From Hominimerdicola alba (lineage in GTDB: Bacteria > Bacillota > Clostridia > Oscillospirales > Ruminococcaceae), in contig NZ_FOAT01000006.1 of NCBI RefSeq assembly GCF_900109655.1, positions 1 through 64,000 of the forward strand: 64,000 nt of DNA, given 5' to 3'. The notes under the pieces were generated by a model, which was not told the origin of the DNA, did not search any database, and was given only the letters and a program-made list of their open reading frames with translations. Shown piece after piece: positions 34,959 to 44,504 of the stretch. Each line of letters opens with the position of its first letter. Position 1 is the first letter of the stretch. The position numbers and the translations under genes are program-made.

Positions 34959-35729
34959 ATGGTAAAAACGGATAACAGAAAGGCGCTTATGCCGCTGTTT
35001 GAGGGCTTTGAAGATTCGGTGCTGATAAGCTGTGCCGAAGGCAGGACAGGCATATGCCATTGCGATGATCCCGATGCGCCCACTGCGGGAGTTATCGAAG
35101 CGGGTGATTTTTATTTCACGGCGGGAGACCCTGCTTTTGCGCGGGAAGCTTTTGAGATAGCAAAAGGCAACTCCGAAGCTGTGTTCATGCCTGCGTCCGA
35201 GGGCTGGATAAAGGCGCTGACAGGGCTTGGCGAGGGGATAATCACTACCACCAGATACCGCACTTCTCCGCCTGAAAAGTATGATATTGATAAGATCTCA
35301 AAGCTTGCAGATGTGTCCGAATTTGCGGACTATAAGCTTGAGATGATAAGCGATAGGTATTATGCTCAGGCGCTTGAAGCAGAATGGTCATGGGCTTTCG
35401 TGGGAAACTTTTTGGACTATAAGGATTTCTCGGAGAATGCCTTCGGCTGCTGCATAACCCACGAAGGACGGCTTATCTGCGCGGCTTCATGCTATTCGGT
35501 GTACAGCAGGGGAGTTGAAGTCGAGATAGCAACTCACCCCGACTACCGCAGAAAAGGTCTTGCGACTATCGCCGGGGCGGCATTTATCGCGGAGTGTGTG
35601 CGCAGGGGGCTGAGACCTCACTGGGACGCGGCTAATACTATGTCGCTGAAGATAGCTTCAAAATTCGGGTATACTTTGAAAGAGGAGTATACTGCACTGT
35701 GCTTTGATGAGGGCGAAAAATCGGACTGA
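34959..35729 (+). CDS. GNAT-family acetyltransferase
   Basis: 256 aa with the acetyl-CoA loop in the C-terminal half (VEVEIATHPDYRRKGLATIAGAAF) and the closing beta-alpha (WDAANTMSLKIASKFGY) of the PF12746-type GNAT proteins. Substrate unknown. GGAGGA precedes ATG 34959; the frame is open to 34863 but that part runs through the secG terminator. Confidence 0.88.
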   Translation: MVKTDNRKALMPLFEGFEDSVLISCAEGRTGICHCDDPDAPTAGVIEAGDFYFTAGDPAFAREAFEIAKGNSEAVFMPASEGWIKALTGLGEGIITTTRYRTSPPEKYDIDKISKLADVSEFADYKLEMISDRYYAQALEAEWSWAFVGNFLDYKDFSENAFGCCITHEGRLICAASCYSVYSRGVEVEIATHPDYRRKGLATIAGAAFIAECVRRGLRPHWDAANTMSLKIASKFGYTLKEEYTALCFDEGEKSD

Positions 35730-35844
35730 TGATATTCGACTAGGGCTTATAATGAGCACGGTAAAATGGACTATAACGGAACTCGGACAGATAGATAAAA
35801 TGCAGAAAAAGGACAACTGAGATCTTGCTGAACGGAGGTGCGGC

Positions 35845-36141
35845 ATGAGCAGGAGTTATAAGAAATTTGCAGCATTTATGATAACCGACACCAAATGCCG
35901 TCGGAGATACAGGGGCAAGACACTTGCGAACAGAGCAGTCCGCCGAAATGAGATAAGCGGCGGAAAGAGCGCATATAAGCGTTTGTACGACAGCTGGGAT
36001 ATCTGCGATGTACGCATACCGATGGAGGATCTGACTCGGCTGAGAGTCGCATGGATAAGGGGGGACAGATGGCTGCACAGGACATTCGATACCCTGCATG
36101 AAGCTGAGGTCTTCTACAAGAGAAAATATTACAGGAAGTAA
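35845..36141 (+). CDS. Small basic protein of unknown function
   Basis: 98 aa starting MSRSYKKFAAFMITDTKCRR. It is very rich in Arg/Lys (predicted pI high) with the pattern NRAVRRNE ... GGKSAYKRLYDSWDICDVRIPM. I recall similar short MSRSYKK proteins as uncharacterised in Firmicutes; binding to nucleic acid is plausible from the charge only. CGGAGGTG precedes the ATG; rnr follows after 11 bp. Confidence 0.75.
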   Translation: MSRSYKKFAAFMITDTKCRRRYRGKTLANRAVRRNEISGGKSAYKRLYDSWDICDVRIPMEDLTRLRVAWIRGDRWLHRTFDTLHEAEVFYKRKYYRK

Positions 36142-36152
36142 AAGGAGAATAT

Positions 36153-38261
36153 ATGAAACAGGATTACAGAAAACTGATATATAATAAGCTCAAAGCATCG
36201 GGCAAAAAGCCTGTGACTTTCAAGGAACTCGTGAAGAGTTTCAGAAAGGGAAACTTTGATTTTGATAAATTTGCCAAGACTGTTGACAAGATGAAGAAAA
36301 AGGGCGAGATAATCGAGGGCAAGATGGGCTTTACGCTGGGTAAGGGCGGCAAGCTGAAACGCTGTAAGGTGGTTCGTCTGCACAAGAGTTTCGGCTTTGT
36401 GAAGAACGTTGACACCGGCGAGGAAGTATTTATACCCGGAAAGCATTTGCTGGGTGCTATGCCGGGGGATATCGTAATGGTACAGCTGAGGGAGAGCCGC
36501 GGGGACAGTCCCGAGGGAGAAGTTGTATCCATCGAGGAGGAGAATTTCAGCCGATTCAGCGGCGAGATAGTTGACGAATTCGGCAAGCTGAAAATAATGC
36601 CCGATGTGATATCCAAGTACGCTCTGGATTTTGTAAATCCTTTCGGTCTGGAGCTGCACGAGGGCGATAAAGCCATAGCTGTGATAACAAGGCGCGGAGA
36701 GAAGCACAGCGAACACCGATGTGAGATAGTTTCATGTCTGGGAAGTTCGCTGAAAGCCGCTGTATGCGCTCTTGGCATAGTTGAAGCTGCGGGGTTGACA
36801 CCTGTTTTCCCTGCGGAAGTAATCGATGAAGCCAGGCGGGTATCCTCGGCGGAGATATCCGAGGAGGAAAAGGACGGCAGGCTTGACCTGCGCGATCTGC
36901 CCATATTCACCATCGACGGCGCTGACACCAAGGATATCGATGATGCGATATCGGTGCAGAGGACTGATAACGGCTATATACTGGGCGTTCATATTGCTGA
37001 CGTATCGCACTACGTAACACCAAGGTCGGCGCTGGATAATGAAGCTTTTCAGCGGGGCACCAGCGTTTACTACGCAAACAGGGTCATCCCCATGCTGCCT
37101 GCTGAGCTTTCAAACGGCATATGCTCCTTGAACCCGCAGGAGGACAGACTGGCTTTCACCTGCCTGACGGAGCTTGATAATTCGGGAAGTATAATCAGCT
37201 ATAAGTTTGCGAAATCGGTGATAAGGTCGAGAGTTAAGGGCGTATATTCGGAGATAAATGATATATTCGACGGCTATGTCAGCCGCGAGCTTTCGGAGAA
37301 ATACGCCGAGGTGATGGAGCAGCTTCCGCTGATGAAGGAGCTTGCGGAGATACTCTGCAAAAAGCGCATCGCCCGCGGTGCGCCCCAGATAGAGACCAGC
37401 GAGAGCGCTCTTATGATAAACGAGGACAACGTCTGTGTTGGCGTGGGCGAGTACACCCGCGGCTTTGCGCAGGAGATGATAGAGGATTTCATGCTGACTG
37501 CCAACGAATGTGCGGCCAGATTCGGCAAGGACAACGAACTGCCCTTTGTTTACCGTGTTCACGAGCCGCCTTCTGCGGAGAAGATAGAGGGTCTGAAAGA
37601 ACTGCTGGCGGGACTGGATATAATGTATGTTATGGGTGATGACCCCAAACCGAAACAGCTGGCGGAGATACTTGAAATGTCCAAAAATACGGACGCTGAA
37701 AAAATCATCAACAATGCGGTGCTGAGGAGTATGTCAAAGGCGAAATACGATACCGAGCCTATCGGTCACTACGGTCTGGTACTGGAGGACTATGCTCATT
37801 TCACCTCGCCGATACGCCGTTATCCCGACCTTTCGATACACAGGATAATGTCGGCTTTTCTCGGCGGAATGACTGCAGAGGAATGCCGCAGCAGGTTCAA
37901 TAAGTTCGTGTATGCTTCTGCCGATCGTTCCACCGAAACGGAACTTACAGCTATGCAGACCGAGCGTGCCTGCGATGACTGCTACAAGGCTGAGTATATG
38001 ACAGGTCATATCGGTGAGGAATACGAGGGTGTAATAGTATCGGTGACGGATTTCGGTATGTTCATCGAGCTGGACAACACCTGCGAAGGTCTGCTGCACC
38101 TTGATAATATGCCCGAGGGCTACTACGAGTGCGACGGCATGATGAAGCTGAAAAACTTTTCCACAGGCGTGGAATACCGCGTGGGCGAGAGGTTCAGGGT
38201 AAAAGTGCTTGGGGCGAATGTCAACTCGGGCAAGGTGGACTTCGTTCCTGCTGATATGTGA
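36153..38261 (+). CDS. rnr: Ribonuclease R
   Basis: 702 aa. It has an N-terminal winged-helix region, cold-shock domains (KSFGFVKNVDTGEEVFIP), the RNB catalytic domain with the Asp cluster (TIDGADTKDIDDAISV) and TSPIRRYPDL, and a C-terminal S1 domain (EGVIVSVTDFGMFIEL). It is a processive 3'-5' exoribonuclease for structured and rRNA/tmRNA-linked RNA. AAAAGGAG precedes the ATG. The usual Lys-rich tail after S1 is absent. Confidence 0.96.
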   Translation: MKQDYRKLIYNKLKASGKKPVTFKELVKSFRKGNFDFDKFAKTVDKMKKKGEIIEGKMGFTLGKGGKLKRCKVVRLHKSFGFVKNVDTGEEVFIPGKHLLGAMPGDIVMVQLRESRGDSPEGEVVSIEEENFSRFSGEIVDEFGKLKIMPDVISKYALDFVNPFGLELHEGDKAIAVITRRGEKHSEHRCEIVSCLGSSLKAAVCALGIVEAAGLTPVFPAEVIDEARRVSSAEISEEEKDGRLDLRDLPIFTIDGADTKDIDDAISVQRTDNGYILGVHIADVSHYVTPRSALDNEAFQRGTSVYYANRVIPMLPAELSNGICSLNPQEDRLAFTCLTELDNSGSIISYKFAKSVIRSRVKGVYSEINDIFDGYVSRELSEKYAEVMEQLPLMKELAEILCKKRIARGAPQIETSESALMINEDNVCVGVGEYTRGFAQEMIEDFMLTANECAARFGKDNELPFVYRVHEPPSAEKIEGLKELLAGLDIMYVMGDDPKPKQLAEILEMSKNTDAEKIINNAVLRSMSKAKYDTEPIGHYGLVLEDYAHFTSPIRRYPDLSIHRIMSAFLGGMTAEECRSRFNKFVYASADRSTETELTAMQTERACDDCYKAEYMTGHIGEEYEGVIVSVTDFGMFIELDNTCEGLLHLDNMPEGYYECDGMMKLKNFSTGVEYRVGERFRVKVLGANVNSGKVDFVPADM

Positions 38262-38268
38262 GGAAACA

Positions 38269-38934
38269 ATGACTGATGAGAAAAAACGTAAGCTGAAAAA
38301 ACTGCTTACAGGCAAAGGTTCACACGGGATTATTATAGGAAAGATCATGCACTGCGACGGTGATGATAAAACGGTGATCGGGCATACAGCCATTAACCAT
38401 ATCATTTTCAGGGCGCTGAGCTGGTTAATATTCGATATCAGCTTATTAAGAATGCTGTTTGTATATCATAAGTTCCCGAAAGAGACAGGCGTGCATTTCA
38501 AGTCGGTGCGCGAAATGACTGCGGATATGTCTTTGGCGGAAAGATTGCATGAGATACTTCACGCTTATCAGCCCTACGATGTGACGGGGAAGAGATTTCT
38601 GGTATTCTATCCCTTTTTTGTATCAGCGGCGGCGCTTCTGCTGGGCGGGTGGACGATAATTCTTCTGCGCAGGATAGTTACCCGCGGGGGATCTGAGCGA
38701 AGTGCGGAAATACTGAGGGTGATATCGGGGCTTCAGATCGCGTTTGATATCTCGGCTTTTATAGTAACGCTGTATTTCTGCGGTATATGGGCTGACCGTG
38801 TGATAAGGCAGCTTCCCATGAAGATGATGTTCACGCAGTTATACGTTTGGGGAATATTACTGGTATTTTTTGATCTGATAATATTTGCCATCGATATGAA
38901 GATGACATACAGGAAAAAAGAGGAGGAAAAATAA
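38269..38934 (+). CDS. Membrane protein of unknown function
   Basis: 221 aa with a soluble N-terminus and about four hydrophobic segments (from about 45, then three between 115 and 210), ending in a charged tail. GTGAGGA precedes ATG 38269, 8 bp after rnr; the following methyltransferase starts directly after its stop. It is co-transcribed with rnr, but I recognise no family. Confidence 0.75.
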   Translation: MTDEKKRKLKKLLTGKGSHGIIIGKIMHCDGDDKTVIGHTAINHIIFRALSWLIFDISLLRMLFVYHKFPKETGVHFKSVREMTADMSLAERLHEILHAYQPYDVTGKRFLVFYPFFVSAAALLLGGWTIILLRRIVTRGGSERSAEILRVISGLQIAFDISAFIVTLYFCGIWADRVIRQLPMKMMFTQLYVWGILLVFFDLIIFAIDMKMTYRKKEEEK

Positions 38935-40164
38935 ATGAAGCAGCAGAGGAGTTTTCCTGCTTTCAAAGTCAGCAAAAGGTGCGAAAACAGACTGAAAGGC
39001 GGACACCCATGGGTGTATGACAACGAGATAGAGGTATCTCCCGATGGGGTGGAGAACGGCAGCATCGCTGATGTACTTTCACCTAAGGGAAGCTATCTAG
39101 GTTCGGGACTTGTGAGCCTTAACAGCAAGATCAGGGTGAGGATACTTTCGGATAATGCCAATGAAACCTTCGGCGAGAGCTTTTTTCGCCGCAGGATAAG
39201 GTACGCACTTGACCACCGCAAGACCGTCATGGGCGATGATATCTCCGCCTGCCGACTGGTTCATGGTGAATCCGACGGACTGCCGGGGCTGACTGTTGAC
39301 CGCTATAATGATATACTTTCGGTGCAGGTGCTGAGCTACGGCATGGAGCAGAGAAAGGATATGCTGTACCGTCTGCTGACAGAGGAACTTGCCGCTGACG
39401 GTGTGGATCTGCGTGGCATTATGGAGCGAAATGATGTAGCTATCCGTGAACTGGAAGGTCTTGGCACGGGCAAGGGTTGGTACAGGGCTGATTTTCTGCC
39501 TACACCTCCCGAATCACCTGTTACCGAGATATGCGAGAACGGTATAATCTATAAGGTGGACGTTGAGAACGGTCAGAAGACAGGATTTTTCCTTGACCAG
39601 AAGTACAACCGTCTGGCGGCGGCTAAGCTGGCTAAGGGCAAAAAGGTGCTTGATTGCTTCACCCATACAGGCTCTTTTGCGCTGAATGCGGCTTTCGGCG
39701 GCGCGGCGCATGTTACGGCTGTTGATGTTTCACAGTTCGCGGTGGATACCGCAAGGGCTAATGCTGAAAGAAATGGACTGTCCGATAAAATGGACTTTAT
39801 CTGTGCTGATGTATTTGACCTTCTGCCGAAACTGACAGAGGAAAAGGCGGGATATGACTTCGTTATCCTCGACCCTCCAGCATTCACAAAAAGCCGCAAG
39901 ACCGTGAATTCTGCGGAAAGAGGCTACAAGGAGATAAACTACCGCGCAATGAAGATGCTGCCTCGCGGCGGATATCTTGCGACCTGCTCGTGCTCTCATT
40001 TTATGACCAATGAGTTTTTCGTGAAGATGCTTATGAGCGCCGCTCAGGACGCAGGGGTAAGACTGAAACTGGTTGAAGCCCGTCAGCAGGCACCGGACCA
40101 TCCTATACTCATGAATGTCCCCGAAACTGATTACCTTAAATTCTATCTGTTCCAGGTAGTATGA
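38935..40164 (+). CDS. RlmI-type rRNA (cytosine-C5) methyltransferase
   Basis: 409 aa: N-terminal PUA domain (RLKGGHPWVYDNEI), a middle domain, and a Rossmann SAM domain (VLDCFTHTGSFALNAAFGG, then VDVSQFAV) with motif IV ILDPPAFTKS and a catalytic-type Cys pair at CSCSHFM. E. coli RlmI makes m5C1962 of 23S rRNA; the exact target here is inferred. GAGGAGG precedes the ATG. Confidence 0.92.
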   Translation: MKQQRSFPAFKVSKRCENRLKGGHPWVYDNEIEVSPDGVENGSIADVLSPKGSYLGSGLVSLNSKIRVRILSDNANETFGESFFRRRIRYALDHRKTVMGDDISACRLVHGESDGLPGLTVDRYNDILSVQVLSYGMEQRKDMLYRLLTEELAADGVDLRGIMERNDVAIRELEGLGTGKGWYRADFLPTPPESPVTEICENGIIYKVDVENGQKTGFFLDQKYNRLAAAKLAKGKKVLDCFTHTGSFALNAAFGGAAHVTAVDVSQFAVDTARANAERNGLSDKMDFICADVFDLLPKLTEEKAGYDFVILDPPAFTKSRKTVNSAERGYKEINYRAMKMLPRGGYLATCSCSHFMTNEFFVKMLMSAAQDAGVRLKLVEARQQAPDHPILMNVPETDYLKFYLFQVV

Positions 40165-40205
40165 TGCATATCGCCTGTAAAAATAGATATATACAATTTT
40201 TGCTA

Positions 40206-40235
40206 TTGACAAATAAGGCAGAAATGTGATAAAAT
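40206..40235 (+). promoter_or_regulatory. Sigma-A promoter of the 185-aa gene
   Basis: TTGACA, 18-nt spacer, TAAAAT. Confidence 0.65.
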
Positions 40236-40276
40236 ATTTAATGAATGTACAGTTCATGGAGAGGGGAGTGAATGCT

Positions 40277-40834
40277 GTGAAGAAATATGCTGTGTATCGG
40301 TCGGCAACGGGACTGTACTGCTATGAGTACCATGATACACTGGATTCACTTAAAGGCACACTCTTCGAGACGGTGGTGAAGGAAGAACAGCTTCCTGTAG
40401 TGCTTGACGGCTGCGGTGGTTACTATACCTTCAAAGAAGACGATTATAATTTTGTCAAGATAATAGAATCAAATAAAAAACATCCTTTACCTTTGGAGAA
40501 GATGTTTTTCAAGAACGATGATAATTTCAAGCTTGGGTGGATGTCTCCTCAGGGGGATACATATTCCTGTGATTACACCAATCATAACAGGTGCGCCATA
40601 ATGCTTGCAGAAAAGTTCATACCGGGCGCGAAGTTCCCCGAAAGGGCACTGGGCAGAGCTGGCTGGATAAAGGTGATAGATTCATGGGACGGCACGGAGC
40701 GTCAGCACGGACAGTTCGTGTATTCGCTTTCCGGCAGGATAACCAAGCAGCAGGCTGACAAGCTGTTCGATGTGGGACTGTATTTCAATGAAGAAGTACA
40801 GCGTCTGATAAAAGACTGTGAAAATGATTGGTAA
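40277..40834 (+). CDS. Hypothetical protein
   Basis: 185 aa, soluble, aromatic-rich (YAVYRSATGLYCYEY ... RAGWIKVIDSWDG). I chose the GTG at 40277 because GAGAGGGGAG ends nine bases before it. The longer frame from 40226 overlaps the promoter's -10, so it cannot be the start for that transcript. A terminator follows at 40851. No family recognised. Confidence 0.7.
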   Translation: MKKYAVYRSATGLYCYEYHDTLDSLKGTLFETVVKEEQLPVVLDGCGGYYTFKEDDYNFVKIIESNKKHPLPLEKMFFKNDDNFKLGWMSPQGDTYSCDYTNHNRCAIMLAEKFIPGAKFPERALGRAGWIKVIDSWDGTERQHGQFVYSLSGRITKQQADKLFDVGLYFNEEVQRLIKDCENDW

Positions 40835-40850
40835 ATTCCAAAAATGGTCA

Positions 40851-40884
40851 AGCGCTCACCGGAGAACGGTGAGTGCTTTTGTTT
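40851..40884 (+). terminator. Terminator of the 185-aa gene
   Basis: AGCGCTCACCG pairs with CGGTGAGTGCT around a short loop, followed by TTTTGTTT. Confidence 0.85.
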
Positions 40885-41268
40885 CACGGTCAGTGACGAC
40901 TACACTATATATTTATATATATTAATAAACTTGCACGCTGTGAAAAATGCACAAATTACAGTTAATAATTTCTGCATTCAATAAATCTGAACGGTTTTGT
41001 ACAGTTTAAATAAATTGTTAACTCTAAAACTGGTTGAATGGCGCAAAATTTGGGCTGTTTCACAAGTCCAAACTTAACTAACTAAACTGTTTTGAATAAA
41101 ACGTAGAAAAACTTTCTTTGTTTATGAAAAAATCTATTGACAATTATGAAAAAAAGTTTTATACTATTATTGTAATTATTAATGAACTGAGCAAAGAGCA
41201 CAGCTTTTGTTTAATTGATTAGCTTGCCTCCGTTCTTTCGGACGGTATGGCATCAGGAGGATGATATA
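40885..41268 (+). other. AT-rich upstream region of the sensory hydrogenase operon
   Basis: About 250 bp of AT-rich DNA precede the promoter at 41137-41165, unusually long for this window. It contains repeats of AACTAACTAA/TTAACT and GTACAG-like words that could bind regulators, but no clear palindrome. The 97-nt leader after the promoter has a short hairpin (CCGT-TCTTTCGG-ACGG region). Confidence 0.5.
41137..41165 (+). promoter_or_regulatory. Sigma-A promoter of the sensory hydrogenase operon
   Basis: TTGACA, 17-nt spacer, TATACT. Confidence 0.82.
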
Positions 41269-42321
41269 ATGGCGGATACTAGATTTATCAGAACGGTCGA
41301 ATTCGGCGGCTATGACAGAAACGATGTCATAAAGAGATTTGAATTTCTGAACACTCAGCTTTTTGACCTTAAAAATGAGCTTCGTGAGACTAAAATGCTC
41401 ATTGAGGAATACAAGAAAGGATCGTCCGAGGAAAAGGCGCACGAAGCAGTGCTTACTCAGGAGAAAGTCAAGCTGACAAGTCTTCAGGTGCAGAATGAGA
41501 CTGCATCGACCAAGCTTAAAGCTGCTGAGGAGGATAAAGCAAAGCTTGCCGAGGAGCTTGCAGCTCTGAAGGCAACTCATGCAGATACACTGAAAGAACT
41601 GGAAGATGCAAAGTCCAAGCTTAACGCATATGAATCTGATAACGAAGCTAATGCACTCAGCCAGGTGTTCATCGCAGCACAGGCTTCCGCAACAGCTGTC
41701 GTTGCCAATGCAAATAAAGAAGCTGATGAAAAGAAGGCGCAGACAGAGGAGCTCGTCAAGGAAATGATCGATGATGCTAACCACACTGCTGCTGAAATAG
41801 TATATGAGGCTGAAAAGAGAGCAGCCGAGACCGATGCAGAATCCAAGAATGCTGCTGAGAAGATGAAAGTAGCTTCCAATAATCTGAGAGCTGCAATGCT
41901 TGAAGATGTTGAAGCACTGGGCAAGCATCTTACCGAACTGAATGATGTATTCTCTTTCATAAAGGATAAGAGTGCAGAAGCTGAAAAGCTTTTGAAAAAT
42001 ACTGAGAATAAACTTACTGAGGGCGGAGTTCCCGAATTCAAGCTGCCCGAGACCTTCGAGGCTGAACTGCCCGATGCGCCCGAGCCAAGAAAGCCTTCCG
42101 AGCAGTCAAAGAAGTCCAATGCAAGACTTGATGAGCTGGCTAAGATGGCTGCTGCTATCGGCGGTGACAAGAACAAGGATAATGACGGTGATAAGAAAGG
42201 CGAGGAGAAAGCTGACGATAAGTCCGAAGATGTTCCTGCCGAGAAATCCGCCGGTGATAAAAAATCAGGCGGTGTAGATCTGGCAGATCTTATGAAGAAA
42301 GCAAATTCGCTGAAAAAATAA
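41269..42321 (+). CDS. DivIVA-like coiled-coil protein
   Basis: 350 aa. The N-terminus (FIRTVEFGGYDRNDVIKRFE) matches the DivIVA/GpsB membrane-binding motif F-x-GYD-x-x-V. Then come two long coiled coils (about 20-130 and 150-250), and a Lys/Asp/Glu-rich disordered tail ending DLADLMKKANSLKK. ATG 41269 has AGGAGG eight bases upstream; the start at 41215 is weaker. DivIVA-like proteins gather at curved membrane and recruit partners. As first gene of the unit with the sensory hydrogenase it may position that sensor, but this is inference. Confidence 0.8.
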   Translation: MADTRFIRTVEFGGYDRNDVIKRFEFLNTQLFDLKNELRETKMLIEEYKKGSSEEKAHEAVLTQEKVKLTSLQVQNETASTKLKAAEEDKAKLAEELAALKATHADTLKELEDAKSKLNAYESDNEANALSQVFIAAQASATAVVANANKEADEKKAQTEELVKEMIDDANHTAAEIVYEAEKRAAETDAESKNAAEKMKVASNNLRAAMLEDVEALGKHLTELNDVFSFIKDKSAEAEKLLKNTENKLTEGGVPEFKLPETFEAELPDAPEPRKPSEQSKKSNARLDELAKMAAAIGGDKNKDNDGDKKGEEKADDKSEDVPAEKSAGDKKSGGVDLADLMKKANSLKK

Positions 42322-42365
42322 GATCCCGTTTTACTGGAATATATTGGTAAGGAGTGTATTAACTT

Positions 42366-44048
42366 ATGAGTGAATTAATTATAGTTAAGCCCGAAAAATG
42401 TGTGGGCTGTAATGCTTGTGTCAGGGCATGTCCCGCACCCGAGGCTAACATAACCAAGATGCTTGAAGGCGGCAAGTTCATAACATCGATAAATCCCGAC
42501 CGCTGCATAGGCTGCGGCGCGTGTGTAGTAAGCTGTAATCACGGTGCGAGAGATTATATAGACGACACTGACGAGTGCATGAACAGGATGAAGCGCGATA
42601 AGATGATAATCCTCGTTTCGCCGTCGGTCAAGTCTGTATTCCCCACAAAGTGGAAGGGCATACTCGACTGGTTCCGCAAGCAGGGATGTATCATATACGA
42701 TGTATCTTTCGGCGCAGATATATGCACATGGGCTCATCTTAGAGCGATAGAGCAGAAGAAGGTCGGAAATATCATAACACAGCCTTGCTCTGCGATAGTA
42801 AAGTATGTTGAAACTTATCAGCCTAAGCTGCTGGCTAACCTTTCACCTATACACAGCCCGGTTTCGTGCGCTGCTATATATGTCAGAAAGTATCTGAACA
42901 GAAACAATCCAATAGCTATGCTGTCGCCGTGTGTTGCAAAGAAGTATGAATTCGAGGAGACAGGTCTTGTTGATTTTAACGTTACTTTCCGAAAGCTGAA
43001 TGATTACTTTGAAAAGAACGGTATATCCATACCTGTTTCAAGTGCTGAGGATTATGAGTACAAATTCGATGATCAGCAGGGTCAGGTCGGTGCTATATAC
43101 CCCCGTCCGGGCGGACTGAGAGATAACCTTTGGCTCCACAATCCCGATATCAATGTAACAACATCAGAAGGTGTCAATAAAGTATATCCCGAACTGGATA
43201 TGTATGCCGAGATGCCTGACTTCAAGCACCCCGAAGTATTCGATGTACTTTCATGTGAATTCGGTTGCAACGTTGGTCCCGGCACAAATAACAACCAGAC
43301 CATGTTCGATGTCATGCTTACTATGAAGGAAGTTGAGAAGGAAGCTAAGAGCCGCCGTAAGGGTGGATTCATGGGCAGAGGCGAAGATAAGCTGCTGAAG
43401 AAGTTCGATGATGAACTGAAGCTCAATGACTTCCTGAGAAACTACAAGCCTGTTACTCCTACTCCCGTTCCTACCGAGAGGCAGCTGGATCCTATCTACG
43501 AGAGCATGGGTCAGCATACCGAGGATGAGAAGCACTACGACTGCCGTGCCTGCGGTTACAGATCCTGCCGTGAGATGGCTATCGCTATCTACAGAGGTCT
43601 GAATACACCTGATAACTGCGTTATACACGCTAAATCAGTTATGGTGGCAAGACACAGCGAACTGGCTGAACAGCACGAGAAGCTGGCTGAGATCACCTAC
43701 GAATGTCTTGAACTTTCGGATAAGCTGAAAGAAGGCGTTGATAACATACTCAAGAATATGGAAACTATCGGCGAATCCACCACCAAGACCAGTGAGAGAG
43801 CAGCTGTCGTAAAGGATCTGCTCACAAATGTCGTTGCATTCTGTCACGATAACTCCACTATGGATGCAGGCAGTGTAAGTCAGCTGATAACCATACTTGA
43901 AACCACCATCGAAGCTTTCAGTGCGCTTGATGACAACGTTAATGTCACCAACGAGAGCTCGGGTCTTATCGACACTTCTATCGGTGAGATCAACAAGCTT
44001 GTTGAAGAGATTAACGATACTCTGCACAAAGCGAATGAGAAGAAGTAG
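42366..44048 (+). CDS. Sensory-type [FeFe]-hydrogenase with coiled-coil output
   Basis: 560 aa. Two N-terminal [4Fe-4S] ferredoxin sites (Cys12, 15, 18, 22 and Cys47, 50, 53, 57) are followed by the H-cluster domain with all four ligands: TQPC (Cys141), LSPCVAKK and LSCEFGCNVG. Pro140 replaces the proton-relay Cys of catalytic enzymes (TSCCPGW), as in group C/HydS sensors. An extra 4Fe-4S site (CRACGYRSC...C) follows. The C-terminus, where HydS proteins usually carry PAS, is a 120-residue MCP-like coiled coil. I infer H2 or redox sensing passed to a partner by the coil. A TM1266-like gene follows. Confidence 0.92.
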   Translation: MSELIIVKPEKCVGCNACVRACPAPEANITKMLEGGKFITSINPDRCIGCGACVVSCNHGARDYIDDTDECMNRMKRDKMIILVSPSVKSVFPTKWKGILDWFRKQGCIIYDVSFGADICTWAHLRAIEQKKVGNIITQPCSAIVKYVETYQPKLLANLSPIHSPVSCAAIYVRKYLNRNNPIAMLSPCVAKKYEFEETGLVDFNVTFRKLNDYFEKNGISIPVSSAEDYEYKFDDQQGQVGAIYPRPGGLRDNLWLHNPDINVTTSEGVNKVYPELDMYAEMPDFKHPEVFDVLSCEFGCNVGPGTNNNQTMFDVMLTMKEVEKEAKSRRKGGFMGRGEDKLLKKFDDELKLNDFLRNYKPVTPTPVPTERQLDPIYESMGQHTEDEKHYDCRACGYRSCREMAIAIYRGLNTPDNCVIHAKSVMVARHSELAEQHEKLAEITYECLELSDKLKEGVDNILKNMETIGESTTKTSERAAVVKDLLTNVVAFCHDNSTMDAGSVSQLITILETTIEAFSALDDNVNVTNESSGLIDTSIGEINKLVEEINDTLHKANEKK

Positions 44049-44090
44049 TCAAAGTCGTCCGTGAATACAGACAGAAAGGTAAGATGTCCC

Positions 44091-44336
44091 ATGGCTTCAC
44101 AAGTAGCGATAGTAGCGATAATAGTCGAAAAAGACGCTTCCGTGGATGGCGTTAATGCTCTTCTTCACGAATACAGCAGATTCGTTATCGGAAGAATGGG
44201 TGTGCCTTACAGGGAGAGAGGCATCAACATAATCAGCGTTGCTGTCGATGCTCCCGAGGAGACAATTGAAGATCTTGCAGAACAGGTCAATGCTCTGGAA
44301 GGCGTTTCCTCAAATACAGTTTATTCTGTTGGATGA
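44091..44336 (+). CDS. TM1266-type iron-only hydrogenase system regulator, second copy
   Basis: 81 aa, paralogue of the protein at 7408: shared FVIGRMGVPYRERGINIISVAVDAP and TVYS end. Located 42 bp after the sensory hydrogenase and before a terminator, so it is its operon partner. The start at 44091 fits the family N-terminus; AAAGGT is about 11 bases upstream, slightly far. Two copies, each with a different hydrogenase locus, suggest locus-specific roles. Confidence 0.87.
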   Translation: MASQVAIVAIIVEKDASVDGVNALLHEYSRFVIGRMGVPYRERGINIISVAVDAPEETIEDLAEQVNALEGVSSNTVYSVG

Positions 44337-44346
44337 TACTGATATC

Positions 44347-44392
44347 GGGCGGCCGGGACCTGCGAAACTGCGGGACTTGCCGCCCTTTTTTG
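44347..44392 (+). terminator. Terminator of the sensory hydrogenase operon
   Basis: GGGCGGC (44347-44353) pairs with GCCGCCC (44379-44385), followed by TTTTTT. Confidence 0.8.
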
Positions 44393-44475
44393 CCGAAAAC
44401 GTTCGCGGTAAATACTCCGAAAACGTTCTATTTGTATATCTTCGGTAAATTTCGACTTAAGGATATCATTTTTAC

Positions 44476-44504
44476 TTGACAATTTTATCAAAAAGTGGTA
44501 TACT
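44476..44504 (+). promoter_or_regulatory. Sigma-A promoter of the kinase/vWA/PP2C operon
   Basis: TTGACA, 17-nt spacer, TATACT. Confidence 0.82.

Noticed and set aside
36129-36716. 195-codon minus-strand frame
   Set aside because: Antisense shadow of rnr, whose domain order is complete.
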